The position numbers were made by a program, and so were the translations under genes. Under the pieces are notes generated by a model. That model had not been told where the DNA came from, searched no databases, and saw only the letters and a program-made list of their open reading frames with translations. A stretch of 64,000 nt of DNA from Cyclobacteriaceae bacterium. Lineage in GTDB: Bacteria; Bacteroidota; Bacteroidia; Cytophagales; Cyclobacteriaceae. Below, piece by piece: positions 8,466 through 15,689 of the stretch (positions are counted from its first letter, which is position 1; each line of letters begins with the position of its first letter). The stretch lies in assembly GCA_016787665.1 (NCBI GenBank), contig JAEUUC010000007.1, positions 124,001-188,000 on the forward strand, in the 5' to 3' direction.

Positions 8466-10346
8466 ATGGCAACCATTGATATTGACATCAAATCAGCCCA
8501 GTCACACGACAGCCATGAGCACGATCATGAGCACGAGCACCACGAAGGTAACTTCTGGACGAACTATATTTTCAGCCAGGATCACAAAGTAATTGCCAAG
8601 CAGTTCCTGATCACGGGCATGTTTTGGGCGCTGATCGGAGGCGTTCTCTCTGTGATCTTCCGTTTGCAACTTGGTTTTCCGGAGGCGAATCTTGAATGGT
8701 TGCGCCCTGTGTTGGGCGGCTGGATTACCCCGGAAGGGAAAATTGATGCCGAATTCTACCTGGCGCTCGTGACCATGCACGGTACCATCATGGTGTTCTT
8801 CGTGTTGACAGCCGGCCTGAGCGGCACATTCAGTAACTTCTTAATCCCCCTGCAGATTGGTGCGCGCGACATGGCTTCCGGCTTCATGAACATGCTGTCG
8901 TACTGGTTCTTCTTTTTGTCCAGTGTGGTGATGCTGAGCTCCTTGTTCCTCTCTACCGGCCCGGCCGGTGGTGGCTGGACGGTTTACCCACCTCTCAGTG
9001 CATTACCTCAGGCAATCCAGGGTTCTGGGTTAGGCATGACGCTGTGGCTGGTATCAATGGCGTTGTTCATTGTAAGTACGTTGCTGGGTGGTATTAACTA
9101 TATCACTACCATTATCAACATGCGTACGCAGGGCATGTCATTTACAAAGATGCCCCTCACCGTTTGGGCTTTCTTCTTTACAGCTATCATCGGATTGTTG
9201 TCGTTCCCGGTGTTGTTCGGGGCGGCCTTGTTGTTGATATTCGACCGTAGTTTTGGCACCAGTTTCTTCTTATCGGACATCTACATCGGAGGGGAGGCCC
9301 TGCCCAATGTAGGCGGTAGCCCGATCTTGTTTCAGCATTTGTTCTGGTTCCTGGGGCACCCGGAGGTTTACATCGTGTTGTTACCGGCATTGGGTATCAC
9401 CTCGGAAATCATCGCCACCAATTCACGAAAGCCAATCTTCGGTTACAAAGCGATGGTGGGCTCCATGTTGTTTATTGCGATCCTCTCCTTCGTGGTATGG
9501 GCACACCACATGTTTGTAACCGGTATGAATCCATTCCTGGGTTCCATCTTCACCCTGCTGACGCTCATTATTGCTGTTCCCTCTGCGGTTAAAATATTCA
9601 ATTATGTAACCACCTTGTGGCGCGGCAATATCAAGTTCACAGCGGCCATGTTGTTCTCGATAGGTCTCGTTTCTTTCTTCCTTACCGGGGGTATCACGGG
9701 TATATTCCTTGGCAACTCAGCGGTTGACATTCAGTTGCATGATACCTATTTTGTGGTAGCCCACTTCCACCTGGTAATGGGTAGCGCGTCTTTCTTTGGC
9801 ATGATTGCCGGGGTGTATCATTGGTTCCCCAAGATGTTTGGCCGAATGATGGACGAACGCCTCGGCACTATTCACTTCTGGCTCACGTTTGTGGGTGTAT
9901 ACCTGGTGTTTTTCCCCATGCACTACATCGGTATCGCGGGCTTCCCGAGACGTTATTACTCGTGGACGAGCTTCGAAACCTTCAGTGGTTTCGCTGACCT
10001 CAATATGCTGGTGAGTGTGGCAGCTATTCTCACCCTATCGGCCCAGTTCCTGTTCTTGTTCAACTTCATCTACAGCATTTTCCGCGGTCGTTTGGCCCCG
10101 GCTAATCCCTGGAACTCCAACACGCTGGAGTGGACAACGCCTCGTTTCCCGCAGCACGGCAACTGGCCGGGCGCGATTCCTACCGTTTATCGTTGGCCCT
10201 ACGACTACAGCAAGCCGGGAGCGAAGGAAGATTTTATTCCTCAGCACATTCCCTATTCGGAAACACCTGAATCGAACCTGCCTCATGAAAATGAGCAGAT
10301 CAAGCTGGAAGGTGTTGTGGTTAAGCCTTCGTCAGGTCACCACTGA
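8466..10346 (+). CDS. ctaD: Cytochrome c oxidase subunit I
   Basis: A 626-residue catalytic subunit of an A-type haem-copper oxidase. Key ligands are visible: HPEVYIVLLPALG with the CuB histidine and the cross-linked tyrosine, the pair WAHHMF for CuB, and VAHFHLVMGS with the two haem histidines. The His/Asp/Glu-rich N-terminus (about residues 13-27, SHDSHEHDHEHEHHEG) is an extension of the kind seen in Bacteroidota. It reduces oxygen to water using electrons from CuA and pumps protons. The ctaA start follows 12 bp after the stop. Confidence 0.97.
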   Translation: MATIDIDIKSAQSHDSHEHDHEHEHHEGNFWTNYIFSQDHKVIAKQFLITGMFWALIGGVLSVIFRLQLGFPEANLEWLRPVLGGWITPEGKIDAEFYLALVTMHGTIMVFFVLTAGLSGTFSNFLIPLQIGARDMASGFMNMLSYWFFFLSSVVMLSSLFLSTGPAGGGWTVYPPLSALPQAIQGSGLGMTLWLVSMALFIVSTLLGGINYITTIINMRTQGMSFTKMPLTVWAFFFTAIIGLLSFPVLFGAALLLIFDRSFGTSFFLSDIYIGGEALPNVGGSPILFQHLFWFLGHPEVYIVLLPALGITSEIIATNSRKPIFGYKAMVGSMLFIAILSFVVWAHHMFVTGMNPFLGSIFTLLTLIIAVPSAVKIFNYVTTLWRGNIKFTAAMLFSIGLVSFFLTGGITGIFLGNSAVDIQLHDTYFVVAHFHLVMGSASFFGMIAGVYHWFPKMFGRMMDERLGTIHFWLTFVGVYLVFFPMHYIGIAGFPRRYYSWTSFETFSGFADLNMLVSVAAILTLSAQFLFLFNFIYSIFRGRLAPANPWNSNTLEWTTPRFPQHGNWPGAIPTVYRWPYDYSKPGAKEDFIPQHIPYSETPESNLPHENEQIKLEGVVVKPSSGHH

Positions 10347-10358
10347 TCCGTTTAAGAC

Positions 10359-11381
10359 TTGGACTTTACAGCGACCAGGGCGTTTCACCGTTGGTGTCTC
10401 ACAACCCTGGTCGCTGTTTATTTTCTAATTGGCGTGGGCGGTGTTGTGCGCAGCACCGGCTCAGGCATGGGCTGCCCCGATTGGCCTCGTTGCTTTGGTA
10501 GCTGGGTGCCGCCCACCCGCGTTGAGCAACTCCCTGCGGACTATAAAACGACCTACGCGGCCCTTCGGGAAAAGAAAAATCAAAAATTTGTGAGTTATCT
10601 GCGCGCGGCCGGCTTTTCGGAAACTGCCGCGCAACTTGAGCGTGATCCATCCATTCGGGTGGAGGAAGACTTCAATGCCACCAAAACCTGGATTGAGTAC
10701 CTCAATCGCCTCGTGGGCGTTGCCATTGGGTTATTCATCATCATATTGGTCTGGCGCGGTTGGCAGGTACGCAGGCACAAATCCTGGCTGTTTTACGGGG
10801 CCATTACGTTGTTGTTGCTTACCCTGATGCAAGGTTGGTTTGGTTCCATTGTAGTATCGACTAACCTCACCACGTGGACGGTAACGGTACACATGTTTCT
10901 GGCTGTTTTGATTGTTGGATTTTTGATTCACCTGTGGCATGCCAGTGGTCCGCAAACTCCCATTCAACCCGGGCCTGCCGTGCGATGGGTGGTAGTAGTT
11001 TGTATGATTTTGATGGCTGTACAGATCTTTTTGGGCACGGCTGTAAGGGAGATGGTGGATGTGGTTAGCCGGGAGGCCGATCGGTCGTCCTGGATTGAGC
11101 GGATAGGCCGCCCTTTTATTGTCCACCGCGGTTTTTCATGGTTGGTTTTGGGCGCCCATCTGGCGCTGTTGGCTATGCTTTGGCGTGCAAAAAACGCTTT
11201 AGCGCGTGCCGTATTCGTTGTAACTTTGGCGTCCATTCTCACAGGTGCGGGAATGGCGTATTTTGAAGTTCCTTCAGCCCTGCAGCCTCTTCATTTGCTC
11301 CTGGCTACCGTGTTAATCGGACTTCAGTATGTGTTGTATTTGCGCCTGAACATCCAGGGAAAAGAAGTGTTTACTAACTGA
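10359..11381 (+). CDS. ctaA: Haem A synthase
   Basis: A 340-residue eight-helix membrane protein (COX15/CtaA) that oxidises haem O to haem A for the oxidase encoded next to it. The family signature GGVVRSTGSGMGCPDWPRCFG with the first haem-region cysteines is near residue 27-47, and histidines follow in the helices (VHMFLA, HRGFSW, LHLLLA). The start is a TTG at 10359; no ATG is available before the first helix, and later starts would remove it. The first 20 codons lie in a 13-bp-stem hairpin described separately. It is followed directly by ctaB. Confidence 0.92.
   Translation: MDFTATRAFHRWCLTTLVAVYFLIGVGGVVRSTGSGMGCPDWPRCFGSWVPPTRVEQLPADYKTTYAALREKKNQKFVSYLRAAGFSETAAQLERDPSIRVEEDFNATKTWIEYLNRLVGVAIGLFIIILVWRGWQVRRHKSWLFYGAITLLLLTLMQGWFGSIVVSTNLTTWTVTVHMFLAVLIVGFLIHLWHASGPQTPIQPGPAVRWVVVVCMILMAVQIFLGTAVREMVDVVSREADRSSWIERIGRPFIVHRGFSWLVLGAHLALLAMLWRAKNALARAVFVVTLASILTGAGMAYFEVPSALQPLHLLLATVLIGLQYVLYLRLNIQGKEVFTN
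10368..10417 (+). promoter_or_regulatory. Terminator-like hairpin overlapping the ctaA start
   Basis: Two arms, 10368-10380 (ACAGCGACCAGGG) and 10405-10417, are perfect reverse complements over 13 bp, separated by 24 nt and followed by TTATTTTC. In shape it resembles a weak intrinsic terminator, but the arms code for residues of about 4-20 of CtaA, so the structure sits within translated sequence. It lies between the oxidase subunit I stop and the haem synthase/subunit III genes and could adjust expression between the two halves of the operon. Structure is seen directly; regulatory use is inference. Confidence 0.5.
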
Positions 11382-11383
11382 GC

Positions 11384-12283
11384 ATGTCACCAGGGTATTC
11401 GTCAACGGTTGCAGATTTTTCGGCTTGGGTGCGGACAAAAGCATTTTATGAATTGCTGAAGCCGCGCTTGTCCATGCTCGTGGCCTTTTCGTGTGCCTTC
11501 GGTTATGCGTTGGCGGCCCCAACCCAAATCAACTGGAGCGTCCTGGTCATGTTAACGGTAGGTGGGTTTCTGTTGAGCGGTGCCTCGGTAACTATGAATC
11601 AGGTGCTGGAAAAGGATTTGGATAAAATCATGACCCGCACACAAAACCGCCCGTTGCCTACGGGTAAAGTCACCCCGGCTGAGGCCACCCTGTTTGCGTT
11701 GATCTGTTTTGTAGTAAGTGTGGTTGTCCTGTTTATCGTAACCAACCCGTTAACCGTCATATTATCCATCATTTCGGCCATCTTGTACACCGTGGTGTAT
11801 ACCCCATTAAAGCGTGTGGGGCCGGTGGCTGTGTTTGTGGGTGCCATTCCCGGGGCCTTGCCTCCGCTATTGGGTTGGATTGCGGCCACGGGACAAATCA
11901 CCCACGAGGCCATGATTATTTTCGGCATACAATTTATCTGGCAGTTTCCCCATTTCTGGGCGATTGCCTGGGTGGCAGATGATGACTACAAGAAAGCCGG
12001 GTTCAAGTTGCTTCCCTCCGGTGGCGGAAAGGATTTGAACACGGCCATTCAGATTATGGTGTACACGCTCTTCCTCATCCCCCTTGGCCTGTTGCCGATG
12101 AAGTTCGGTATCACCGGTATGGACTCAGCTATTGTGGCCACCGTTTGTGGCGTGTTGTTTTTGGCGCAGACCTTTTCCCTGATGAAAACGGGAAGCCGCC
12201 AAAGCGCCTTGCGCATTATGTTTGGCTCGTTTCTATACTTGCCGATTGTTCAAATTGCCTACTTGTTGGATAAAGTGAATTGA
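11384..12283 (+). CDS. ctaB: Protohaem IX farnesyltransferase (haem O synthase)
   Basis: A 299-residue UbiA-type prenyltransferase with about nine helices that attaches a farnesyl group to protohaem, giving haem O for CtaA. The first aspartate-rich motif is visible as NQVLEKDLDKIMTRTQNRP at about residues 69-87 and the second acidic loop as ADDDYKKAG near 198. The start lies 2 nt after the ctaA stop. The gene is in the oxidase operon, as expected for a haem A-containing enzyme. Confidence 0.95.
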   Translation: MSPGYSSTVADFSAWVRTKAFYELLKPRLSMLVAFSCAFGYALAAPTQINWSVLVMLTVGGFLLSGASVTMNQVLEKDLDKIMTRTQNRPLPTGKVTPAEATLFALICFVVSVVVLFIVTNPLTVILSIISAILYTVVYTPLKRVGPVAVFVGAIPGALPPLLGWIAATGQITHEAMIIFGIQFIWQFPHFWAIAWVADDDYKKAGFKLLPSGGGKDLNTAIQIMVYTLFLIPLGLLPMKFGITGMDSAIVATVCGVLFLAQTFSLMKTGSRQSALRIMFGSFLYLPIVQIAYLLDKVN

Positions 12284-12284
12284 T

Positions 12285-12878
12285 ATGGAGAATGTGATGA
12301 AGAATGATATCCGCATTGTGGAGGAGCCGCGCAAGCCCCTGGCGATGCATCCCAAGAAGTTTGCCATGTGGCTGTTTCTGGCTAGTGTGCTGATGTTGTT
12401 TGCTGCGTTTACCAGCGCGTACATCGTGCGGCAAGCCGAGGGCGACTGGGTAATTTTCGACCTGCCTGTGATGTTTACGTTTACCACGGTGGCTATTCTG
12501 GCTAGCAGCATACCGGTGCAGTGGGCGTACTTTGCCGCCCGGAAAAATCAACAGAACCTGGTGGTGGCCCTGCTGGGTATCGGCACGGTTTTAGGCATTT
12601 TGTTTCTGGCCGGCCAGTGGCAGGGGTGGCGGCAGTTGGTGGATAACCATATTCACCTGGTGGGCAACCCGTCAGGGTCCTTTTTCTACCTCATCACGGG
12701 TTTGCATGGTCTACACATTATCAGTGCTGTCATTTACCTGATCATCACGCTCGTACGGGCGCACCGCGGAATTATTCATTCAGGCAACCTGGCACCCCTG
12801 GAAATGTGCGTTACGTACTGGCATTTTTTGGGAGGACTTTGGCTATATTTGTTCGTCTTTTTATTATTGAACCGATAA
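12285..12878 (+). CDS. Cytochrome c oxidase subunit III, short paralogue
   Basis: A 197-residue, five-helix member of the haem-copper oxidase subunit III family. The conserved elements are the C-terminal WHFLGGLWLYLFVFLLL and the central HGLHIISAVIYL. It begins 1 nt after ctaB. Bacteroidota oxidase operons commonly encode two subunit III proteins in tandem, and this is the shorter one. An in-frame ATG at 12297 is an alternative start that would remove four residues. Confidence 0.9.
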   Translation: MENVMKNDIRIVEEPRKPLAMHPKKFAMWLFLASVLMLFAAFTSAYIVRQAEGDWVIFDLPVMFTFTTVAILASSIPVQWAYFAARKNQQNLVVALLGIGTVLGILFLAGQWQGWRQLVDNHIHLVGNPSGSFFYLITGLHGLHIISAVIYLIITLVRAHRGIIHSGNLAPLEMCVTYWHFLGGLWLYLFVFLLLNR

Positions 12879-12888
12879 CATTCGATCT

Positions 12889-13662
12889 ATGGCACACACA
12901 ACGGTAGCAACAGCACCGGGCAAGAGTATCTGGGATGGGGGCGTATCGCCCATGGGCGCCAGCTATGGCAAACTCATGATGTGGTTTTTCCTGCTTTCCG
13001 ATGCTTTTACGTTTTCTGGCTTATTGATTACCTACGGCTTGGTCCGCTCTTCGCACCAGGCCTACCAGGGAACCATTGATGCCTTTACGTTTTCAACCGA
13101 GTACTGGCCTGTACCCGAAAAGGTATTTGAGGCCGTTCCGTTCCTGCATGGCGTTGAACTGCCGCTCGTGTTTGTGGGTATCATGACCTTTATCCTCATT
13201 ATGAGTTCGGTGACCATGGTTTTGGCCGTAGAGGCCGGACATCGCATGGATCGCAAAGCCGTAGAGAAGTGGATGCTGTGGACGATTCTTGGAGGTGCTA
13301 CCTTCTTAGGCTGCCAGGCATGGGAGTGGACGCACTTTATCGTAGGCACCGGAACACCAACGGTTAAAACCATTTTCGATTCAGTTACGGGGGTCTCTCA
13401 GCAGATTGACGTGTATGGCGCCAACCTCCACGTGAATCAGTACGGCCCGCAGACGTTTGCCAACTTCTTCTTCTTTATTACCGGCTTCCACGGGTTTCAC
13501 GTGTTCAGCGGTGTGCTGCTGAACTTCTTGATTTACTACAACACGGTTACGGGTGTTTACGACCGGAGAGGCCATTATGAAATGGTTGAGAAGGTAGGTT
13601 TGTACTGGCACTTTGTTGATTTGGTGTGGGTGTTTGTGTTCACCTTCTTCTACCTTGTGTAA
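12889..13662 (+). CDS. Cytochrome c oxidase subunit III, long paralogue
   Basis: A 257-residue subunit III family protein with five to six helices. It keeps GFHGFHVFSGVLL near residue 202 and YWHFVDLVWVFVFTFFYL at the C-terminus, both typical of CoxC/CtaE. A loop of about 50 residues (about 45-90) between early helices makes it longer than the preceding paralogue. Subunit III stabilises the catalytic core and proton uptake; which of the two paralogues does so here cannot be told from sequence. Confidence 0.92.
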   Translation: MAHTTVATAPGKSIWDGGVSPMGASYGKLMMWFFLLSDAFTFSGLLITYGLVRSSHQAYQGTIDAFTFSTEYWPVPEKVFEAVPFLHGVELPLVFVGIMTFILIMSSVTMVLAVEAGHRMDRKAVEKWMLWTILGGATFLGCQAWEWTHFIVGTGTPTVKTIFDSVTGVSQQIDVYGANLHVNQYGPQTFANFFFFITGFHGFHVFSGVLLNFLIYYNTVTGVYDRRGHYEMVEKVGLYWHFVDLVWVFVFTFFYLV

Positions 13663-13695
13663 TCCGACTATCAAAATTTTAACGAGATAAAACTC

Positions 13696-14034
13696 ATGGC
13701 ACATCACTCAAACGAACCTCAGGTTACCGTCCTTCCGCCCGATAGGGCAAAAATCATGCACCTCTGGAAAGTAGCGGGCATTTTGCTGGCGGTAACAGTT
13801 GCTGAATTTGCCGTTGCCTTTTTGGTACCCCACGAATTCCATACCACCCGCGTAGCGATTTTCGTGGCGATGACCATCGTAAAGGCCGCTTATATCGTAG
13901 GTGAGTTTATGCACCTGAAGCACGAGGTTAAAGTACTGATCTGGTCAATCCTGATCCCGATGGTATTTGTGGTCTGGATGCTGGTGGCATTCGTGTACGA
14001 AGGCATGAAGTTGTCGGACATCCGTTTCTTCTGA
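13696..14034 (+). CDS. Cytochrome c oxidase subunit IV-like small membrane protein
   Basis: A 112-residue protein with three predicted helices (about residues 21-42, 48-68 and 77-100) matching the prokaryotic cytochrome c oxidase subunit IV family. It is the last gene before a strong terminator, so it probably closes the structural oxidase operon. The ATG at 13696 follows the subunit III stop by 33 bp. Confidence 0.85.
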   Translation: MAHHSNEPQVTVLPPDRAKIMHLWKVAGILLAVTVAEFAVAFLVPHEFHTTRVAIFVAMTIVKAAYIVGEFMHLKHEVKVLIWSILIPMVFVVWMLVAFVYEGMKLSDIRFF

Positions 14035-14054
14035 CATGATCATAGCATAACAGG

Positions 14055-14082
14055 AAGGGCCGCATCAAACGGCCCTTTTTTT
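14055..14082 (+). terminator. Intrinsic terminator closing the oxidase operon
   Basis: The 8-bp arms AAGGGCCG and CGGCCCTT flank a 7-nt loop and are followed by a run of T residues. It lies 20 bp after the subunit IV stop and 11 bp before the next start. Confidence 0.88.
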
Positions 14083-14093
14083 GTTTCGAACGT

Positions 14094-14549
14094 ATGAAGC
14101 GTAAACCGATCTTACTTTTCCTGGCCCTGCTTTTGCCCGGATTGGTGTTTGTTTTCCTTAAATTCTTTGGAAAGAACCAATTTGATATTCCGGTCTATCA
14201 CCAGGACTCGATTGCCGCACCCGCGTATTGCCAAGTTCCCATTCAATTGCCGTATGCCCTGCCCGACTCCGTTTCGCCTTTGCGCGAAGGTCAGGTGGGT
14301 ATTGTGATCAGCGGGGACTATGCAAAGGTGGAGATGGATCGGCTTTCGCAGGAGTTTGAGTCAACGGAATTTGTTTTTCGTCACGTATCCGAAAACCAGG
14401 CGTGGAGATGTGTGTTATTACTGGAGCCTCCGTGGAATACAGTGCTGGTGGATACCCGTGGTCGAATTCGCGGATACTATGCCATCGGATCGCGTGAAGA
14501 AATGGATCGGCTGATGCTGGAAATGAAAATTTTGATGAACAAGTACTGA
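14094..14549 (+). CDS. Sco-like membrane-anchored protein lacking the copper motif
   Basis: A 151-residue protein with an N-terminal helix (about residues 5-23) and an extracytoplasmic domain. The C-terminal part, VLVDTRGRIRGYYAIGSREEMDRL, matches the last strands and helix of Sco1/SenC copper chaperones, and the position, between oxidase subunit IV and a DUF420 gene, is where Bacteroidota keep a sco gene. The CxxxC and distal His used for copper are absent; the two cysteines (in APAYCQVP and WRCVLLL) are not arranged that way. It may be a degenerate Sco used for assembly without copper binding; the family call is inference. Confidence 0.6.
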   Translation: MKRKPILLFLALLLPGLVFVFLKFFGKNQFDIPVYHQDSIAAPAYCQVPIQLPYALPDSVSPLREGQVGIVISGDYAKVEMDRLSQEFESTEFVFRHVSENQAWRCVLLLEPPWNTVLVDTRGRIRGYYAIGSREEMDRLMLEMKILMNKY

Positions 14550-14551
14550 TC

Positions 14552-15067
14552 ATGGAGAACAAAGAGCCTTACAAAAAACTTATACTGACTTTATCGGTCG
14601 CTATACCCGTGGCTGTTGCCGTTCTGTTTCGGGTACGTATCCCGGGCTACGATCTTTCCTTTTTGCCTTCGATTTACGCCACGATCAACGGAGTTACGGC
14701 CCTCCTGTTGCTGGCCGGACTTTGGGCGATCAAAAACAAGAAGCGTTCACTTCATGAAACCATTATGAAGTATTGCCTTGGCCTGTCGGCTCTTTTTTTG
14801 GTGATGTATGTGGCCTACCACATGACAAGTGACCCCACGCCATTTGGGGGTCAGGGTGCTGTTCGCATGGTTTATTATTTCCTTTTGATCAGTCATATTG
14901 TGCTTTCGGTAGCCGTGGTACCCCTGGTGCTTTTTACCTTTTCCCGTGCGCTGGCAGGCAATTTTGAGCGGCATCGGAAACTGGCTAGATTTACATTCCC
15001 GATTTGGTTATATGTAGCCGTCACGGGAGTTGTTGTGTACCTGATGATTAGCCCGTATTATGCTTAA
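14552..15067 (+). CDS. DUF420 membrane protein (CtaM/YozB-like)
   Basis: A 171-residue protein with four to five helices and conserved histidines in AYHMTSDPT, LLISHIVLSV and RHRKLAR. This is the DUF420 family, whose members sit beside haem-copper oxidase genes; CtaM of Gram-positive bacteria is needed for haem A-containing oxidase activity. A role in oxidase maturation is inferred from that and from the location. It starts 2 nt after the Sco-like gene and overlaps the next gene by 8 bp. Confidence 0.8.
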   Translation: MENKEPYKKLILTLSVAIPVAVAVLFRVRIPGYDLSFLPSIYATINGVTALLLLAGLWAIKNKKRSLHETIMKYCLGLSALFLVMYVAYHMTSDPTPFGGQGAVRMVYYFLLISHIVLSVAVVPLVLFTFSRALAGNFERHRKLARFTFPIWLYVAVTGVVVYLMISPYYA

Positions 15068-15320
15068 GAGGATTACCTTGATGCTGGGTGCTATCGTGCT
15101 GCTTACGCTGCCCGCGGAAGCGCAATGCGCTATGTGCCGGGCCACTCTCGAAAACAACGTGAGCAATGGCAACGTTGGCATTGCAGCCGGAATCAATACC
15201 GGGATTCTTTATCTTTTTTTTGCACCGTACCTGGCGGTGGCGGTTCTTGCTTTTTTCTGGTTCAGAGCCAGTCGTAGAAATGCACCCACGAAGCTTACCG
15301 GCAGCCATTTGGCAGGGTAG
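15060..15320 (+). CDS. Small secreted/membrane CxxC protein of unknown function
   Basis: An 86-residue protein with a signal peptide ending near AEAQ (residues 19-22), a CAMC motif right after it, and one membrane helix at about residues 48-67. I do not recognise a named family; small proteins of this shape occur between DUF420 and DUF983 genes in Bacteroidota oxidase loci. The CxxC next to the cleavage site suggests a metal or disulfide role. It overlaps its neighbours on both sides (8 bp upstream, 41 bp downstream). Confidence 0.7.
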   Translation: MLKRITLMLGAIVLLTLPAEAQCAMCRATLENNVSNGNVGIAAGINTGILYLFFAPYLAVAVLAFFWFRASRRNAPTKLTGSHLAG

Positions 15321-15651
15321 ATGCCCGCGCTGCCGGCAAGGCAAGATGTTTCTTGCATCCGCGTGGGATCTGAAGAATTTTTCGCGGATGAATGCGCATT
15401 GCCCCGCGTGTGGTGTTGCCTTGGAGCCCGAACCTGGATTTTACTTTGGTGCCATGTTTGTCAGTTATGCTATTAACGTAGCCATTTTCGTTTCTGTGTG
15501 GCTTGTTTTGCGCGTCTTGTTTAGGCCGGACGATTGGGTGTATCTGGTTGCCCTTCCGGCCAGCGCCATTGTCTTTCTTCCCTGGACCTACCGGTACTCG
15601 CGCATCTTATTCCTGTATGGATTCGGAGGCCTCCGCCCCGTAAAACCCTAA
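15280..15651 (+). CDS. DUF983 zinc-ribbon membrane protein
   Basis: A 123-residue protein: a four-cysteine zinc-ribbon-like element (RCPRC near residue 13 and HCPAC near residue 40) followed by two membrane helices at about residues 57-80 and 85-106. This is the DUF983 layout. The frame is open from 15166, but the part before the ATG at 15280 has no family match and would overlap the previous gene almost fully, so 15280 is chosen. Function is unknown; genes of this family accompany oxidase operons. Confidence 0.8.
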   Translation: MHPRSLPAAIWQGRCPRCRQGKMFLASAWDLKNFSRMNAHCPACGVALEPEPGFYFGAMFVSYAINVAIFVSVWLVLRVLFRPDDWVYLVALPASAIVFLPWTYRYSRILFLYGFGGLRPVKP

Positions 15652-15689
15652 GTGCCTTTTTGCTACCTTCGTAGCATGCATTCTTTCGC

